Shown in pieces: positions 22,665 through 31,401 of a stretch of 56,970 nt of DNA. The DNA is taken from the IMG/VR virus record IMGVR_UViG_3300033150_002962, positions 1 through 56,970 of that record; one strand, written 5' to 3'. Position numbers and translations under genes: made by a program. The notes under the pieces are model-generated. The model worked only from the letters and a program-made list of their open reading frames with translations. It did not search any database and had not been told where the DNA came from. Within the stretch, counting starts at the first letter, position 1; every line of letters starts with the position of its first letter. Source of the stretch: a virus.

Positions 22665-23708
22665 ATGTTTCCAATAAATTATATTGATGCAAAAACACCA
22701 TGGGAGTTATGGGCAGAAGCTCATCCCGAAATAGTTAAAAAGAAAAGAAAAGTAATCCTTAGACAAGGCCAATCGCCCGGCGATATTTTAGTATTTACCA
22801 GAGCTGTTGGTGATTTAAAGGAAAGTTATCCAAATTATCAAATTGATATCAGATCTCCCGCTCCCGAAATTTGGGAGAATAATCCAAGATTGAGTCCTTT
22901 AAATGAAAATGATGAAGGAGTGGAGATTTTCAATATTGGATATGAAGAAATTCACCAATCTGGTTGGAATGGTCTGCATTTTTCAGATGCTTTCAGGCAT
23001 GAACTGGAAAAGAAACTTGAAATTCCAATCAAAAAGACTGGTATAAAACCAGAATTATGGATATCAGAGCAAGAAAAAAGTTGGTATAATCAAGTTCATT
23101 GTGAATTTGGATGGGATGGACCATTTTGGCTTATAAATGCTGGCAGAAAACAAGATAATGAATTAAAACAATATCATCGCTGGCAGGAGTTTGTTGATTT
23201 GTTTAATAATTATTTTGATGGTCGAGTTAAGTTAGTTCAGATAGGGCATCAAGCTCATATTCATCCTCCCTTAAAAGGAGTCTTAAATTTAGTTGGCAAG
23301 ACCAATCTCAGAGAATTAATCAGGCTTGGATATTGGGCTGAAGGAACTATTGGACCTATCTCATTTCAATTCGAAATGTCTGCTGCATTTGAACAGCCAG
23401 CAGTAGTTGTAGCTGGGGGAAAAGAAGGAGTCCTTTGGCAAATCTATCCGCATATTCAATATATCTATTCCAATGGTTGTATGGAATGTTGTAAATGGGA
23501 TGGTTGTTGGTTAGGAGGTTCGATAAAAGGAAAGTGTAAAAATCTAATTAAGACGGATAAGGGGGAAGTTCCAAGATGTTTTGAAATTATTACCCCAGAA
23601 AGAATATTGGATTCGGTAAAGATGTATTATAAAGGTGGAAGATTAATAATTCCTGATGATGAGACTTATAGGAATTTGAAAAATAAATTCGAAAAATTCA
23701 ATGATTGA
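22665..23708 (+). CDS. GT9-like (hepto)syltransferase with Cys cluster
   Basis: The ATG at 22665 gives 347 residues; upstream starts would run through the hairpin. GDILVFTRAVGDLKESYPNY (39-58) is the N-terminal motif of ADP-heptose-type GT9 glycosyltransferases. Near the C-terminus are six Cys (272, 275, 276, 281, 291, 305) in GCMECC, WDGCW, GKCKN and PRCFEIITPE. The spacing and the ending 'C..-ITPe.I' recall bacterial autotransporter O-heptosyltransferases (TibC/Aah type), whose Cys bind iron. This suggests protein O-heptosylation with ADP-heptose made by the two preceding genes. LPS heptosyltransferase is the alternative. Confidence 0.65.
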   Translation: MFPINYIDAKTPWELWAEAHPEIVKKKRKVILRQGQSPGDILVFTRAVGDLKESYPNYQIDIRSPAPEIWENNPRLSPLNENDEGVEIFNIGYEEIHQSGWNGLHFSDAFRHELEKKLEIPIKKTGIKPELWISEQEKSWYNQVHCEFGWDGPFWLINAGRKQDNELKQYHRWQEFVDLFNNYFDGRVKLVQIGHQAHIHPPLKGVLNLVGKTNLRELIRLGYWAEGTIGPISFQFEMSAAFEQPAVVVAGGKEGVLWQIYPHIQYIYSNGCMECCKWDGCWLGGSIKGKCKNLIKTDKGEVPRCFEIITPERILDSVKMYYKGGRLIIPDDETYRNLKNKFEKFND

Positions 23709-24375
23709 GAAGATAGATATAGTTATTTTAACGAAAGATGAGATTGATTTTACAAAACAATGTCTTAGAAGTCTAAAAACCAATACTAAATTAGAATTTC
23801 GTTTGATACAAGTAGATAATGCTTCTGTTGATCAAACACTGGAATGGGTCTATAATTTCTGTTACTCCAATGAAATTGAGCTGTTACAAATAAAAAATAA
23901 GGTGAATCATTGGGTTTATACTTCAATAAACCAAGGACTTAAAGCTTCTGATTCAGAACTAATAGTAGTTATAAATAATGATATTATTTTTGCACCTCTA
24001 GCCATTGATAATTTAATTAAAGAACTTAAAAAATCTAATTCGTTATTAGTTTACCCAAGTTTTACTAGAAAGAAGCTTCCTAAGAATTTTCCAAAAAATA
24101 CTGAACGAGAACACAAAGGAATTCCTCTATTTTGTTTTGCTATTAAAAGAAAAGCATTTAGGATTATTGGTTATTTTGATGAGAAATTTAAACTAGCTCG
24201 AGGGGATATAGACTATATTAAGCGTCTTACTTGTTCTGGATATTCTCCTAAAGAAGTTTTAGATAGTTATGTGCATCATTTTGAAAGTAAGACTTTAAAG
24301 AAAATAACAGGTTGGAAAAACATAGCGAACAGTGATAAACAATATTATTATGGAAGAAGAGTTAGAAAATCTTAA
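23701..24375 (+). CDS. GT2-family glycosyltransferase
   Basis: The 224-residue protein is a GT-A/GT2 enzyme: DIVILTKDEIDFTKQCLRSL at the N-terminus, LIQVDNASVDQTLEW (nucleotide-binding loop) and ELIVVINNDIIF, where the usual DxD is replaced by NND. ARGDIDYIKRL near the C-terminus corresponds to the ED/acceptor region. It overlaps the previous gene by 8 nt. It extends or caps a glycan; the sugar donor is unknown. Confidence 0.7.
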   Translation: MIEKIDIVILTKDEIDFTKQCLRSLKTNTKLEFRLIQVDNASVDQTLEWVYNFCYSNEIELLQIKNKVNHWVYTSINQGLKASDSELIVVINNDIIFAPLAIDNLIKELKKSNSLLVYPSFTRKKLPKNFPKNTEREHKGIPLFCFAIKRKAFRIIGYFDEKFKLARGDIDYIKRLTCSGYSPKEVLDSYVHHFESKTLKKITGWKNIANSDKQYYYGRRVRKS

Positions 24376-25384
24376 AAATAATCGAAAAAAAGTGCTTATA
24401 ACTGGAGGCACTGGTTTTGTGGGTTCGCACATTGTTTCAGGATTCTTAAAAGAAACCAATTGGGATATTAAGATTTTAGATAGGCTTTCCTATGCTGGGA
24501 ATTTAAATAGAATAACCGAAATTGATAACTGGAAACTCGAAAAGGATAGAGTTAAATTTGTTTATCATGACTTAAGAAGCCCTATTTCTTCAATTATTGA
24601 TAAGTTGATTGGCGAAGTAGATTATATTATCCATTTAGCGGCTGAAAGTGATGTGCAAAGAAGTCTCAAAAACGCTTTACCTTTTGCTCAAAGTAATGTG
24701 GTTGGAACCACTAATTTATTAGAATGGATAAAAAATTCAAGACCTAATATCAAAAAATATATTGGTTTTAACACTGATGAAGTTTATGGACCAGCTGAGA
24801 AAGGAGAATATCATCCGGAAACCGATAAGTTTTATCCGTCAAATCCGTATTCGGCAGCAAAGGCGGGACAATGGTCTATGGAATATGCTTTCGCTCATTC
24901 GTTTAAGATTCCGATTTGTATGGTTCATTCAATGAATATATTTGGAGAAAGACAGCATCCTGAGAAGTTTGTTCCAATGGTTGTAAGGAAAATTTTAAGA
25001 AAGGAAAAAGTTATAATTCATGGCAAACCCAATCAAATCTCTCAAAGACATTGGTTATTCACTAAAAATATCTATGATGGTCTCTTCTTCTTGTTATTTA
25101 ATGGAAAAAGGGAAGAAAGTTATAACATAGTTGGAGAGGAAAAAGATGCTCTTTGGATGGCCAATAAGATTTCCCAAATTATACAGGGCAGAAAATTAAA
25201 GGAAAATGAGATAGAATTTAAAGATTATCATGTTTTAAGACCCGGTCATGATTTTAGATATGCATTATCAGGTGAGAAGTTAAAAAAATTAGGCTGGATA
25301 CCAAAATTAAATTTAGAAGAGTCATTAAGAAAATGTGTGGAATGGATGATAAGACCTGAGAATCAAAAATGGTTGGATTTATAA
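24350..25384 (+). CDS. NAD-dependent sugar dehydratase/epimerase (dTDP-glucose 4,6-dehydratase-like)
   Basis: Extended SDR: TGGTGFVGSHI at the N-terminus, ILDRLSYAGNLNRI (a RmlB hallmark), IHLAAESDVQRS, NTDEVYGPA and the YxxxK catalytic pair in NPYSAAKAG. About 344 residues from the ATG at 24350 (a GTG at 24332 is possible), normal for RmlB. It makes dTDP-4-keto-6-deoxyglucose or a related sugar. It overlaps the preceding GT gene. RmlA, RmlC and RmlD are absent. Confidence 0.7.
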   Translation: MEEELENLKNNRKKVLITGGTGFVGSHIVSGFLKETNWDIKILDRLSYAGNLNRITEIDNWKLEKDRVKFVYHDLRSPISSIIDKLIGEVDYIIHLAAESDVQRSLKNALPFAQSNVVGTTNLLEWIKNSRPNIKKYIGFNTDEVYGPAEKGEYHPETDKFYPSNPYSAAKAGQWSMEYAFAHSFKIPICMVHSMNIFGERQHPEKFVPMVVRKILRKEKVIIHGKPNQISQRHWLFTKNIYDGLFFLLFNGKREESYNIVGEEKDALWMANKISQIIQGRKLKENEIEFKDYHVLRPGHDFRYALSGEKLKKLGWIPKLNLEESLRKCVEWMIRPENQKWLDL

Positions 25385-25401
25385 TTGAGATTTAAAGAGT
25401 T

Positions 25402-26343
25402 ATGACTAAATTTGTAGTTGTAAGCGCAGTTCATAAACAGCCATCGAAAAAATGGATTAGGAATTTACCTGATGTTCCAATTATTATAGTAGATGATAGT
25501 AATGGAAAAATTAATATTAAGAGAAAAAATATTGAGGTTTATGATTATAAGCGACAAAAGCAGGAATTGGGTAGATTTTATGAAGGTTTCAAGCAATTTC
25601 ATCATAGTTCTTCTTGTAAGAATTTTGGTCATTGGCTAGCTTACAAGAAAAATTATGACAGAATTATAAGCTTAGATTCTGATTGCATTTGTTTGGAGAA
25701 TTTTGTTGAACAACATTCAGAAGCATTAGACAAAGAGGGTTATGGTTGGGAAAATCCTTTATATAAGATAGGTTGGTATCCAAGAGGTTTCCCATACTCT
25801 CAAAGGAAACGAAAAGTTATGATAAATATGGGTTTGTGGGAGAATGAGTTGGATATTAATGGGCAAGATAGAATTTCTTATAATCCACCTAAGAATACTT
25901 TGATAGATGATAATAAAATTGCAGTAGGTAAGATACCTTTTTCTGGAATGAATTTTATCTGTCGAAAGGAACTAATTCCTGCTTTATTTTTCTTACCGAA
26001 TTTTAAATATAGAGACTATTATTTTTCAAGACATGATGACATTTGGGGAGGATATATAATGCAAAAATTTTTAGAAAAACGAAAGGAAAGCATTTCTTAC
26101 GGTTTGCCGATTATTTATCATGATACTAAAATAAATGCGAGAGAAGATGCTCAAGAGGAGATAGCGATGAATAAACATTCTGATGAATTTTATAAATTTG
26201 TTGATAAAGGATTTGAGAAAGTTAGGATTGGAACTTATAAGGAGATGCTTTTGCAATTTAATTTTGATTTTTTGAAAAATACAGTATTTGAAAATTTGAT
26301 TCAGGCATTTAAATGGTGGCAAAGGTTATGGCTGGAAACTTAA
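25402..26343 (+). CDS. RGP/GT75-like protein (UDP-arabinopyranose mutase type)
   Basis: The 313-residue protein follows the plant-type reversibly glycosylated polypeptide pattern: VPIIIVDDSNG, SSCKNFGHWLAYKKNYDRII, SLDSDCICLE (DxD-like), a YPRGFPYSQR segment (the RGP site around Arg), PFSGMNFICRKELIPALFF and RHDDIWGGYIM, then GLPIIYHDTK. Known members interconvert UDP-arabinopyranose and -furanose or self-glycosylate. It is inside the operon with a 17-nt gap upstream. It suggests a furanose or modified pentose in the glycan. Confidence 0.7.
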   Translation: MTKFVVVSAVHKQPSKKWIRNLPDVPIIIVDDSNGKINIKRKNIEVYDYKRQKQELGRFYEGFKQFHHSSSCKNFGHWLAYKKNYDRIISLDSDCICLENFVEQHSEALDKEGYGWENPLYKIGWYPRGFPYSQRKRKVMINMGLWENELDINGQDRISYNPPKNTLIDDNKIAVGKIPFSGMNFICRKELIPALFFLPNFKYRDYYFSRHDDIWGGYIMQKFLEKRKESISYGLPIIYHDTKINAREDAQEEIAMNKHSDEFYKFVDKGFEKVRIGTYKEMLLQFNFDFLKNTVFENLIQAFKWWQRLWLET

Positions 26344-27125
26344 AACAAATAGCGATTATAGGAAGTGAGGGATATGTTGGTTCTGCTCAAAAGAAATTAT
26401 GGTCTTATAACAATCAATATGAGGTTTTTGAATATGATGAACCTAAAAAGATTGGAAGCCGAAAAGAGGTTAATAACTCTATTTTGGCTGTTATCTGTGT
26501 TCCGACTCCCATGAAAGAAGATGGTGAATGTGATACTTCAATAGTAGAAGAGGTGGTAAGCTGGATTGAAACTCCAATTTTAATTAAGTCAACAATTCCA
26601 CCTGGAACCACCAAATATTTGAGTGATAAATATAAAAAACACATAGTCTTTAGTCCAGAATTTATTGGTGAAAATAAATACTGGAGTCCGTTCAAATTTC
26701 ATTATGATCCTCTTGAAACTCCTTTTTTAATTTTAGGCGGGAAGAAAAAAGATACTAAATATATATACGATTTGATTCTTCCGATTTTGGGGCCATCTAA
26801 GGAATATAGGTTTGTTTGTTCAAAAGTTGCAGAGATGACAAAATACATGACGAACTGTTGGGGTTCTATGAAAGTCACCTGGGCAAATGAGATGAAAAAA
26901 ATATGTGATTCTTTGGATTTAAACTTTGGGGAAGTAAGAGAATTATGGGCTTTAGATCCGAGAGTTGAAAAATTACACACTGCGGTTTTTGAGGATAAAC
27001 CTGGATTTGGTGGAAAGTGCTTTCCCAAAGATGTTAGTGCTTTGATTCGATTTTCAGAAAAGGCAGGATATGATCCAAAATTAATTAAACAAATGTTGAA
27101 ATCCAATGAAGAATTCAGAAAATAA
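26328..27125 (+). CDS. UDP-glucose 6-dehydrogenase-like protein, C-terminally short
   Basis: It has a Rossmann start (IAIIGSEGYVGSAQKKL), VICVPTPMKEDGECD, STIPPGTT, FSPEFIGE and the catalytic Cys in GFGGKCFPKD, all typical of UDP-glucose/GDP-mannose dehydrogenases. At 265 residues it lacks the C-terminal UDP-binding domain (usual length about 400), so it may be a divergent minimal form or work with another substrate. It overlaps the preceding gene (ATG 26328, alternative 26313). It would supply a uronic acid or a related sugar. Confidence 0.65.
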   Translation: MAGNLKQIAIIGSEGYVGSAQKKLWSYNNQYEVFEYDEPKKIGSRKEVNNSILAVICVPTPMKEDGECDTSIVEEVVSWIETPILIKSTIPPGTTKYLSDKYKKHIVFSPEFIGENKYWSPFKFHYDPLETPFLILGGKKKDTKYIYDLILPILGPSKEYRFVCSKVAEMTKYMTNCWGSMKVTWANEMKKICDSLDLNFGEVRELWALDPRVEKLHTAVFEDKPGFGGKCFPKDVSALIRFSEKAGYDPKLIKQMLKSNEEFRK

Positions 27126-28032
27126 AAAATATGCTTTGATAGTCACTTCTAGCGGACACATTCCTGGGGTTAATGGCTTACTCAATGCTACTAGATATTA
27201 TAATATTAATGTTGAGTTTCACTTGCTTTATGGAAGCAAGAAAGTAATCGAATATTTGAATACTTTAGGAGATGTTTTTCCGAATTTAAAAAAAATTGAA
27301 CTTGAAAAGCTAAAAGAAAAAGATAATTATCCAAAACATCCAAGAAAAAAGGAATCAGCTTGGTATTACAAATTTTATCGCTACTTTTATGCTATTAATG
27401 AGCTTCAGGATTATGATGCGGTAGCCATCTTCGATGCTGATATGCAAATTGTGAATAATATAATGCCTTATTTTGAAATTGCGGATGAAACTGAAAAAAT
27501 TCTGATGCCAAATAATGATTATTCAAATCAGGAATATGATTGGCATCCTGATTATCCTTATCATGGAGCGGCTTCGCCTCCTTTACACTGCATGCCATTG
27601 TTTTTCAAACCTAAGATATTTAATAAGATTCCTTCAAGAATGCTTGAAGAGCCTGGTTCAGATATGTGTTCTTTGAATAATGCTTTAATTAATCTTAATA
27701 TGATGAAAGATATTTTTGTTCTTTCGAATTCTCGTTGGGTTCAATCTCATTACTATCATGTAAAGTTAGCTAGAAGAAATATAAATAATAAGTGGTATTT
27801 GGGAGAGCATAGAGGAGGTGACCGAATCTTTTCCTTTCATAGAAGATGGTGGATAAAAAGTATCTGTGAAAAATATATTAATGGTGTTAAGGAGAGGGAA
27901 AATCAAGAGATTGCTTTCAATAATGTTAAGTTATTTTGGGAATTCACGAAATATTTTAATACTGAACTTTATCATAAGATAGATTGGAAAGAAGATTGGG
28001 ATTTTCCCCAGAATTTAAAATTAATCTTTTAA
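27106..28032 (+). CDS. GT8-like glycosyltransferase
   Basis: A GT-A-type protein of 308 residues with VAIFDADMQIVNNIMP, an xDADM motif like the DxD of GT8 enzymes. The N-terminus has SGHIPGVNGLLNATRYY, comparable to 'sYl.gl..ll.Sl' in the gene at 30355. It overlaps the upstream gene by 20 nt. Donor and acceptor are unknown. Confidence 0.6.
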   Translation: MKNSENKKYALIVTSSGHIPGVNGLLNATRYYNINVEFHLLYGSKKVIEYLNTLGDVFPNLKKIELEKLKEKDNYPKHPRKKESAWYYKFYRYFYAINELQDYDAVAIFDADMQIVNNIMPYFEIADETEKILMPNNDYSNQEYDWHPDYPYHGAASPPLHCMPLFFKPKIFNKIPSRMLEEPGSDMCSLNNALINLNMMKDIFVLSNSRWVQSHYYHVKLARRNINNKWYLGEHRGGDRIFSFHRRWWIKSICEKYINGVKERENQEIAFNNVKLFWEFTKYFNTELYHKIDWKEDWDFPQNLKLIF

Positions 28033-28034
28033 TT

Positions 28035-28931
28035 ATGAATCCTGAATTCAAAAAATTTAGCAGTCATGAGCAAGTTTGGAAAGGAAATCAGTTTCTTTTT
28101 AATCCACGTGGCAGAGATAGAACACGTTTTGATTTAATAAAGTGGAATGATATAAAAGGAAAATCTGTTTTGGATTTGGGTTGCAATAATGGTTTAATAG
28201 CCTTAGAAGCAAAACGCAGAGGTGCGAGTAAGGTTTTGGGAGTTGATATTCTTGATTCTGTCCAAGCTGCAGAAGCCTTGGCAAAAGAAGAGGGATTAGA
28301 TGTTGAGTTTTGGCAGACGGATATAGAAAGCAAAGAATTCAAGAATTTCTGTCCAAAGTTTGATGTGGTCTTTTTTTGTGCTGTCTTATCACATCTAAAG
28401 AATGGAAAGGAAATGATAGATTGGATAGATAGGCATACCCGGGAAGTTTTGTATTTCGAAACTAATTCATTTCATGATGTAAAAAAACAATTTGAAGAAG
28501 TAAGAGATAATACTTCTTTTCATGATTATAAGTACTTAGGCAAGAGCGGGAATAAAAGAGGTCCAAAAGAAGCTTATTCTTTCTTTCGTTGTTCCCGAGA
28601 TAAGAGAGATACTCGACAATGTTTTAGAGGTAAAGAGGTTCATTTTATAAATTTGGATAGGATTCCAGCTCCTAAAGGAGGAAAACTTCGAAATGAATGG
28701 GATGACATATTGAGAACAAAAGTTGATAGATTAAAAAAGAAAATTCAAAAATTGGGAATTAGACAACCCTTAATTTGTCAATCTTGCGAAAGGGGAAAAT
28801 TTAAATTTAGAGGGATAGAAGGAGGACATAGATTTTTGGCAGCAAAAGAATTGGGATATAAATCAGTTCCCTATATCATAGCAAGTCGTGAGGAAATCTT
28901 AAAAGAGAAAGAAAAAGAAAAAAATGATTGA
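28035..28931 (+). CDS. SAM methyltransferase fused to ParB/sulfiredoxin-like domain
   Basis: From the ATG at 28035 the first ~170 residues are a class I methyltransferase (SVLDLGCNNGLIALEAKRRG, then GVDILDS and VVFFCAVLSHL). The C-terminal ~100 residues carry a ParB-type domain: VHFINLDRI ... IRQPLICQS, then GGHRFLAAKELGYKSVPYII, where ParB has 'GeRRlrAak.lG...iP'. In this fold the GxHR/ERR box binds nucleotide (CTPase, or ATPase in sulfiredoxin). A ParB-like sensor joined to a methyltransferase is unusual. It sits between GT genes and overlaps the next by 8 nt. Confidence 0.65.
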   Translation: MNPEFKKFSSHEQVWKGNQFLFNPRGRDRTRFDLIKWNDIKGKSVLDLGCNNGLIALEAKRRGASKVLGVDILDSVQAAEALAKEEGLDVEFWQTDIESKEFKNFCPKFDVVFFCAVLSHLKNGKEMIDWIDRHTREVLYFETNSFHDVKKQFEEVRDNTSFHDYKYLGKSGNKRGPKEAYSFFRCSRDKRDTRQCFRGKEVHFINLDRIPAPKGGKLRNEWDDILRTKVDRLKKKIQKLGIRQPLICQSCERGKFKFRGIEGGHRFLAAKELGYKSVPYIIASREEILKEKEKEKND

Positions 28932-29691
28932 TGATTTTAAAACTCGAAAATTAACCGATTATTTAAAAGATGGCCAAAAAGTGTTAATTCGCTGGGGCCA
29001 TGGATTTGGAGACCTTTTAATGTGGTTGGGTGCTTATGAGAAACTGAAAAAAGATTATCCAAAAATTGATTTTCATCTGTATGTTGAAAGTGGGCAAGAA
29101 GAAATATGGGGTGATGAAAAAAATAAAGATTCTCAGGATTATGATTTGATATTTAGTTTGAATTTTCCCATGGCTGAAGGTTCGGAAGAAACAAAATTAG
29201 AAAAGTGTTGTAGAGAAGAAATGGGAATTGAACCTCCAAATCTAGAAGTTATAGATTTACCAAAATTCGAAAGTCCTTTTGTAGCTTGTCATTTCATGGG
29301 AACAGCTTTGCCAAATTCAGTAAATTGTCCTGAAGAAATTGCAAAACAAATATGGCAAGAAATCAAGGAATTTGGAAAGATTCCGATTGAAGTTCATTTT
29401 GAACATTGTTGGCACAATCCTAAAAATAAAAAATATGACTTTATTGATAATTCAGTCAGGGGTTGTCAAGCTAAGATTTCCAGTTTAATTGGTTTAATCC
29501 AACATAGTTTTGCTGCTATCACAGTTGCTTCAGGGCCATTTGTGGTAGCTTTATCTGTGATGCCCGAAAGATTGTTATATCTTGAAAAGCTACATCCTTT
29601 AAAAACTTATACTAGAAAGAGTATTCCAAAAATAGATATCAATAATTTTAAGAAAGGACAAGTGAAAGAATTCTTAAAAAATTTAAAATGA
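28924..29691 (+). CDS. second GT9-like protein
   Basis: The 255-residue protein has a GT9-type start (KVLIRWGHGFGDLLMWLGAY) and a C-terminal GT-B-like segment with ISSLIGLIQHSFAAITVASG followed by PFVVALS, where GT9 has the nucleotide-sugar site. No Cys cluster like that of 22665-23708 is present. It is shorter than LPS heptosyltransferases. It may add a second heptose. Confidence 0.55.
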   Translation: MIDDFKTRKLTDYLKDGQKVLIRWGHGFGDLLMWLGAYEKLKKDYPKIDFHLYVESGQEEIWGDEKNKDSQDYDLIFSLNFPMAEGSEETKLEKCCREEMGIEPPNLEVIDLPKFESPFVACHFMGTALPNSVNCPEEIAKQIWQEIKEFGKIPIEVHFEHCWHNPKNKKYDFIDNSVRGCQAKISSLIGLIQHSFAAITVASGPFVVALSVMPERLLYLEKLHPLKTYTRKSIPKIDINNFKKGQVKEFLKNLK

Positions 29692-30368
29692 AACTTTTAA
29701 CTATTTTAATTCTATCCTCTAATCGATATGAACTTCTTGAAACCACTATTTCCTCCTTGCTTGAAACTCTAACCTATCCCTATTGGGAAATGATAATTTA
29801 CAATCATGATAAAACTATTGGGGAAGGCAGAGCCTTCTTATTAAATAAAATAAAAGGGGAGTATGTTTTAGAGTGCGAGGATGACTGGTTATTTTTAGAA
29901 AAAGGAAATTGGGTTCAGGACGCTATAGAAATTTTAGATAATCATCCTGAAGTTGGCATGGTGAGATTAAGAAAAAAGGGTGATGGTCAGACTAATGTAA
30001 GATATTTAGAGAAAATTAAGAGAGGTTTCATCACAGGTGGACATTGGACCCATAATCCTCATATAATCAGAAGGAGCACTCTACTTAAACTTCGTAAAGA
30101 TGCAGGAGATTTTCAGAGTATGGAGTGCGAACGTCGATTCTCTGTCGCTTTTAAGGGTTTTAAGACAGCTGTTCTTAATTAAAAAAAAAATGGAGTCTGT
30201 ATTCATATCGGCGACAGCAGGAGTCGGAAAAAAGGACAATATGAGAATTGGTTAAAATGGAAGTCGAATAAAAGACAATTTGAAGATTGGTTGAGATGGA
30301 AGTCTAAAACTAAAAAAGATTTTCAATATAAAGATTATTTGAAGAAGCAATTCTATGAAAAAGAGTAA
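29688..30368 (+). pseudogene. GT2-like glycosyltransferase interrupted by an in-frame TAA
   Basis: From ATG 29688 (overlap ATGA with the previous stop) to TAA at 30180-30182 the frame encodes 164 residues: LTILILSSNRYELLETTISSL, IGEGRAFLLNKIKGEYVLEC and a DDW motif typical of GT2. Beyond the stop the same frame stays open for 61 codons and reads NGVCIHIGDSRSRKK ... QFYEKE to TAA at 30366; 'GV.IHIG' is a usual GT2 ending, and the ATG of the next gene overlaps this real-looking end. The interruption is beside a run of ten A. It is a nonsense mutation or stop readthrough. Confidence 0.6.
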
Positions 30369-31287
30369 ATTTGCATTTTTAACAGGAGCTTCTAAAAGTT
30401 ATTTAGCTGGTTTGAATGCTTTATTGAATAGTTTGGAGGTTCATAGCCATAAGGAAGATTTCCTTCTGGTTTCTTTTGATATTCCTGAAGATTATTTAAA
30501 GAAAGCTCAGGAAACTTTTAGTTTTAATATTCGAATATTTAAACCAAGGATAAATCATCAAGTCCAAGGAACCGCTATTGAAAGATTTCGGATAGCTTAT
30601 GAAATTGGAAAAGAGTATGATGCTGTATGCTTGTTAGATGCCGATATGTTCTTTGTTAATGATGTAGCAAGATTTTTTTTAGCTGCTTCCAAAGGATTGA
30701 TAATTGTTGGAAGTAATGGGATGCACATTTCATTTACTAAAAAACATCAAGAGATTTATAAATGTGATTTGGGAGTTGAGGAATATCCTCATTATTTAAT
30801 TCATACTACTGCTCCTATTTTTTTGAGTCCACAAGATTTAGATTGGTTTAGTGCCCTTTATAAATCTAAGCGAGTAGATAGTTTTGATGATTTTTTATAT
30901 CTAAATATTTTAGGGATTAAGATGAGGAAAACTGAAAAAATGATTTGCATGCCTCCTTATCTTTTTTCCCAGATTCATCACTTTGGGGTCAAACCTAATA
31001 CCAGAATAATAAAAAAGAATGGAGTATTATTAAGTGAAACAGAAGAAAGGATAGCAGTTGTGCATGGAAAATGGTTTGATAAGAATTGGTATACTGGACT
31101 TATGGTGCCTATGAGTGGCTACTTCAAGGATAACGAATTAGGCAAATTACATGAAAGAAGAGCTTTGGAATCTAGAGAAACGATTCTTAATGAATTTTTA
31201 AAATATTGTTATTTAAGTAAACTTGATTTGAGAAATTTTATGAAAGTGAAATGGCTTGAAGAAAAATTAGAAAGGTTGACCCACTAG
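30355..31287 (+). CDS. GT8-like glycosyltransferase
   Basis: The 310-residue protein has FLTGASKSYLAGLNALLNSL and AVCLLDADMFFVNDVA (DxD-like), and IHHFGVKPN near the end, where GT8 enzymes have a metal-binding His. It is a paralogue of the gene at 27106. It is the last gene of the sugar cluster; its start overlaps the tail of the preceding GT2 frame by 14 nt. Donor and acceptor are unknown. Confidence 0.6.
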   Translation: MKKSKFAFLTGASKSYLAGLNALLNSLEVHSHKEDFLLVSFDIPEDYLKKAQETFSFNIRIFKPRINHQVQGTAIERFRIAYEIGKEYDAVCLLDADMFFVNDVARFFLAASKGLIIVGSNGMHISFTKKHQEIYKCDLGVEEYPHYLIHTTAPIFLSPQDLDWFSALYKSKRVDSFDDFLYLNILGIKMRKTEKMICMPPYLFSQIHHFGVKPNTRIIKKNGVLLSETEERIAVVHGKWFDKNWYTGLMVPMSGYFKDNELGKLHERRALESRETILNEFLKYCYLSKLDLRNFMKVKWLEEKLERLTH

Positions 31288-31313
31288 ATAACTAGATTTA
31301 ATATAAGAAAAAA

Positions 31314-31401
31314 AAGAGATTTCCATTTAGAGCTTATTTTTGGGTGGAAGAATCACCCACTGGGTGGAAGTTTCTCTTAGGGAATCTCTTCTTCCATCCA
31401 G
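31314..31401 (+). ncRNA. structured leader of the fibre gene with interlocked stems
   Basis: AAGAGATTTCC (31314-31324) pairs with GGGAATCTCTT (31380-31390), and CTGGGTGGAAG (about 31360-31370) pairs with CTTCCATCCAG (about 31391-31401; one G-U), so the helices interlock as a pseudoknot or compete. The hairpin TGGGTG/CACCCA lies in the first loop. GGGTGGAAG occurs twice and could swap partners. Confidence 0.55.
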
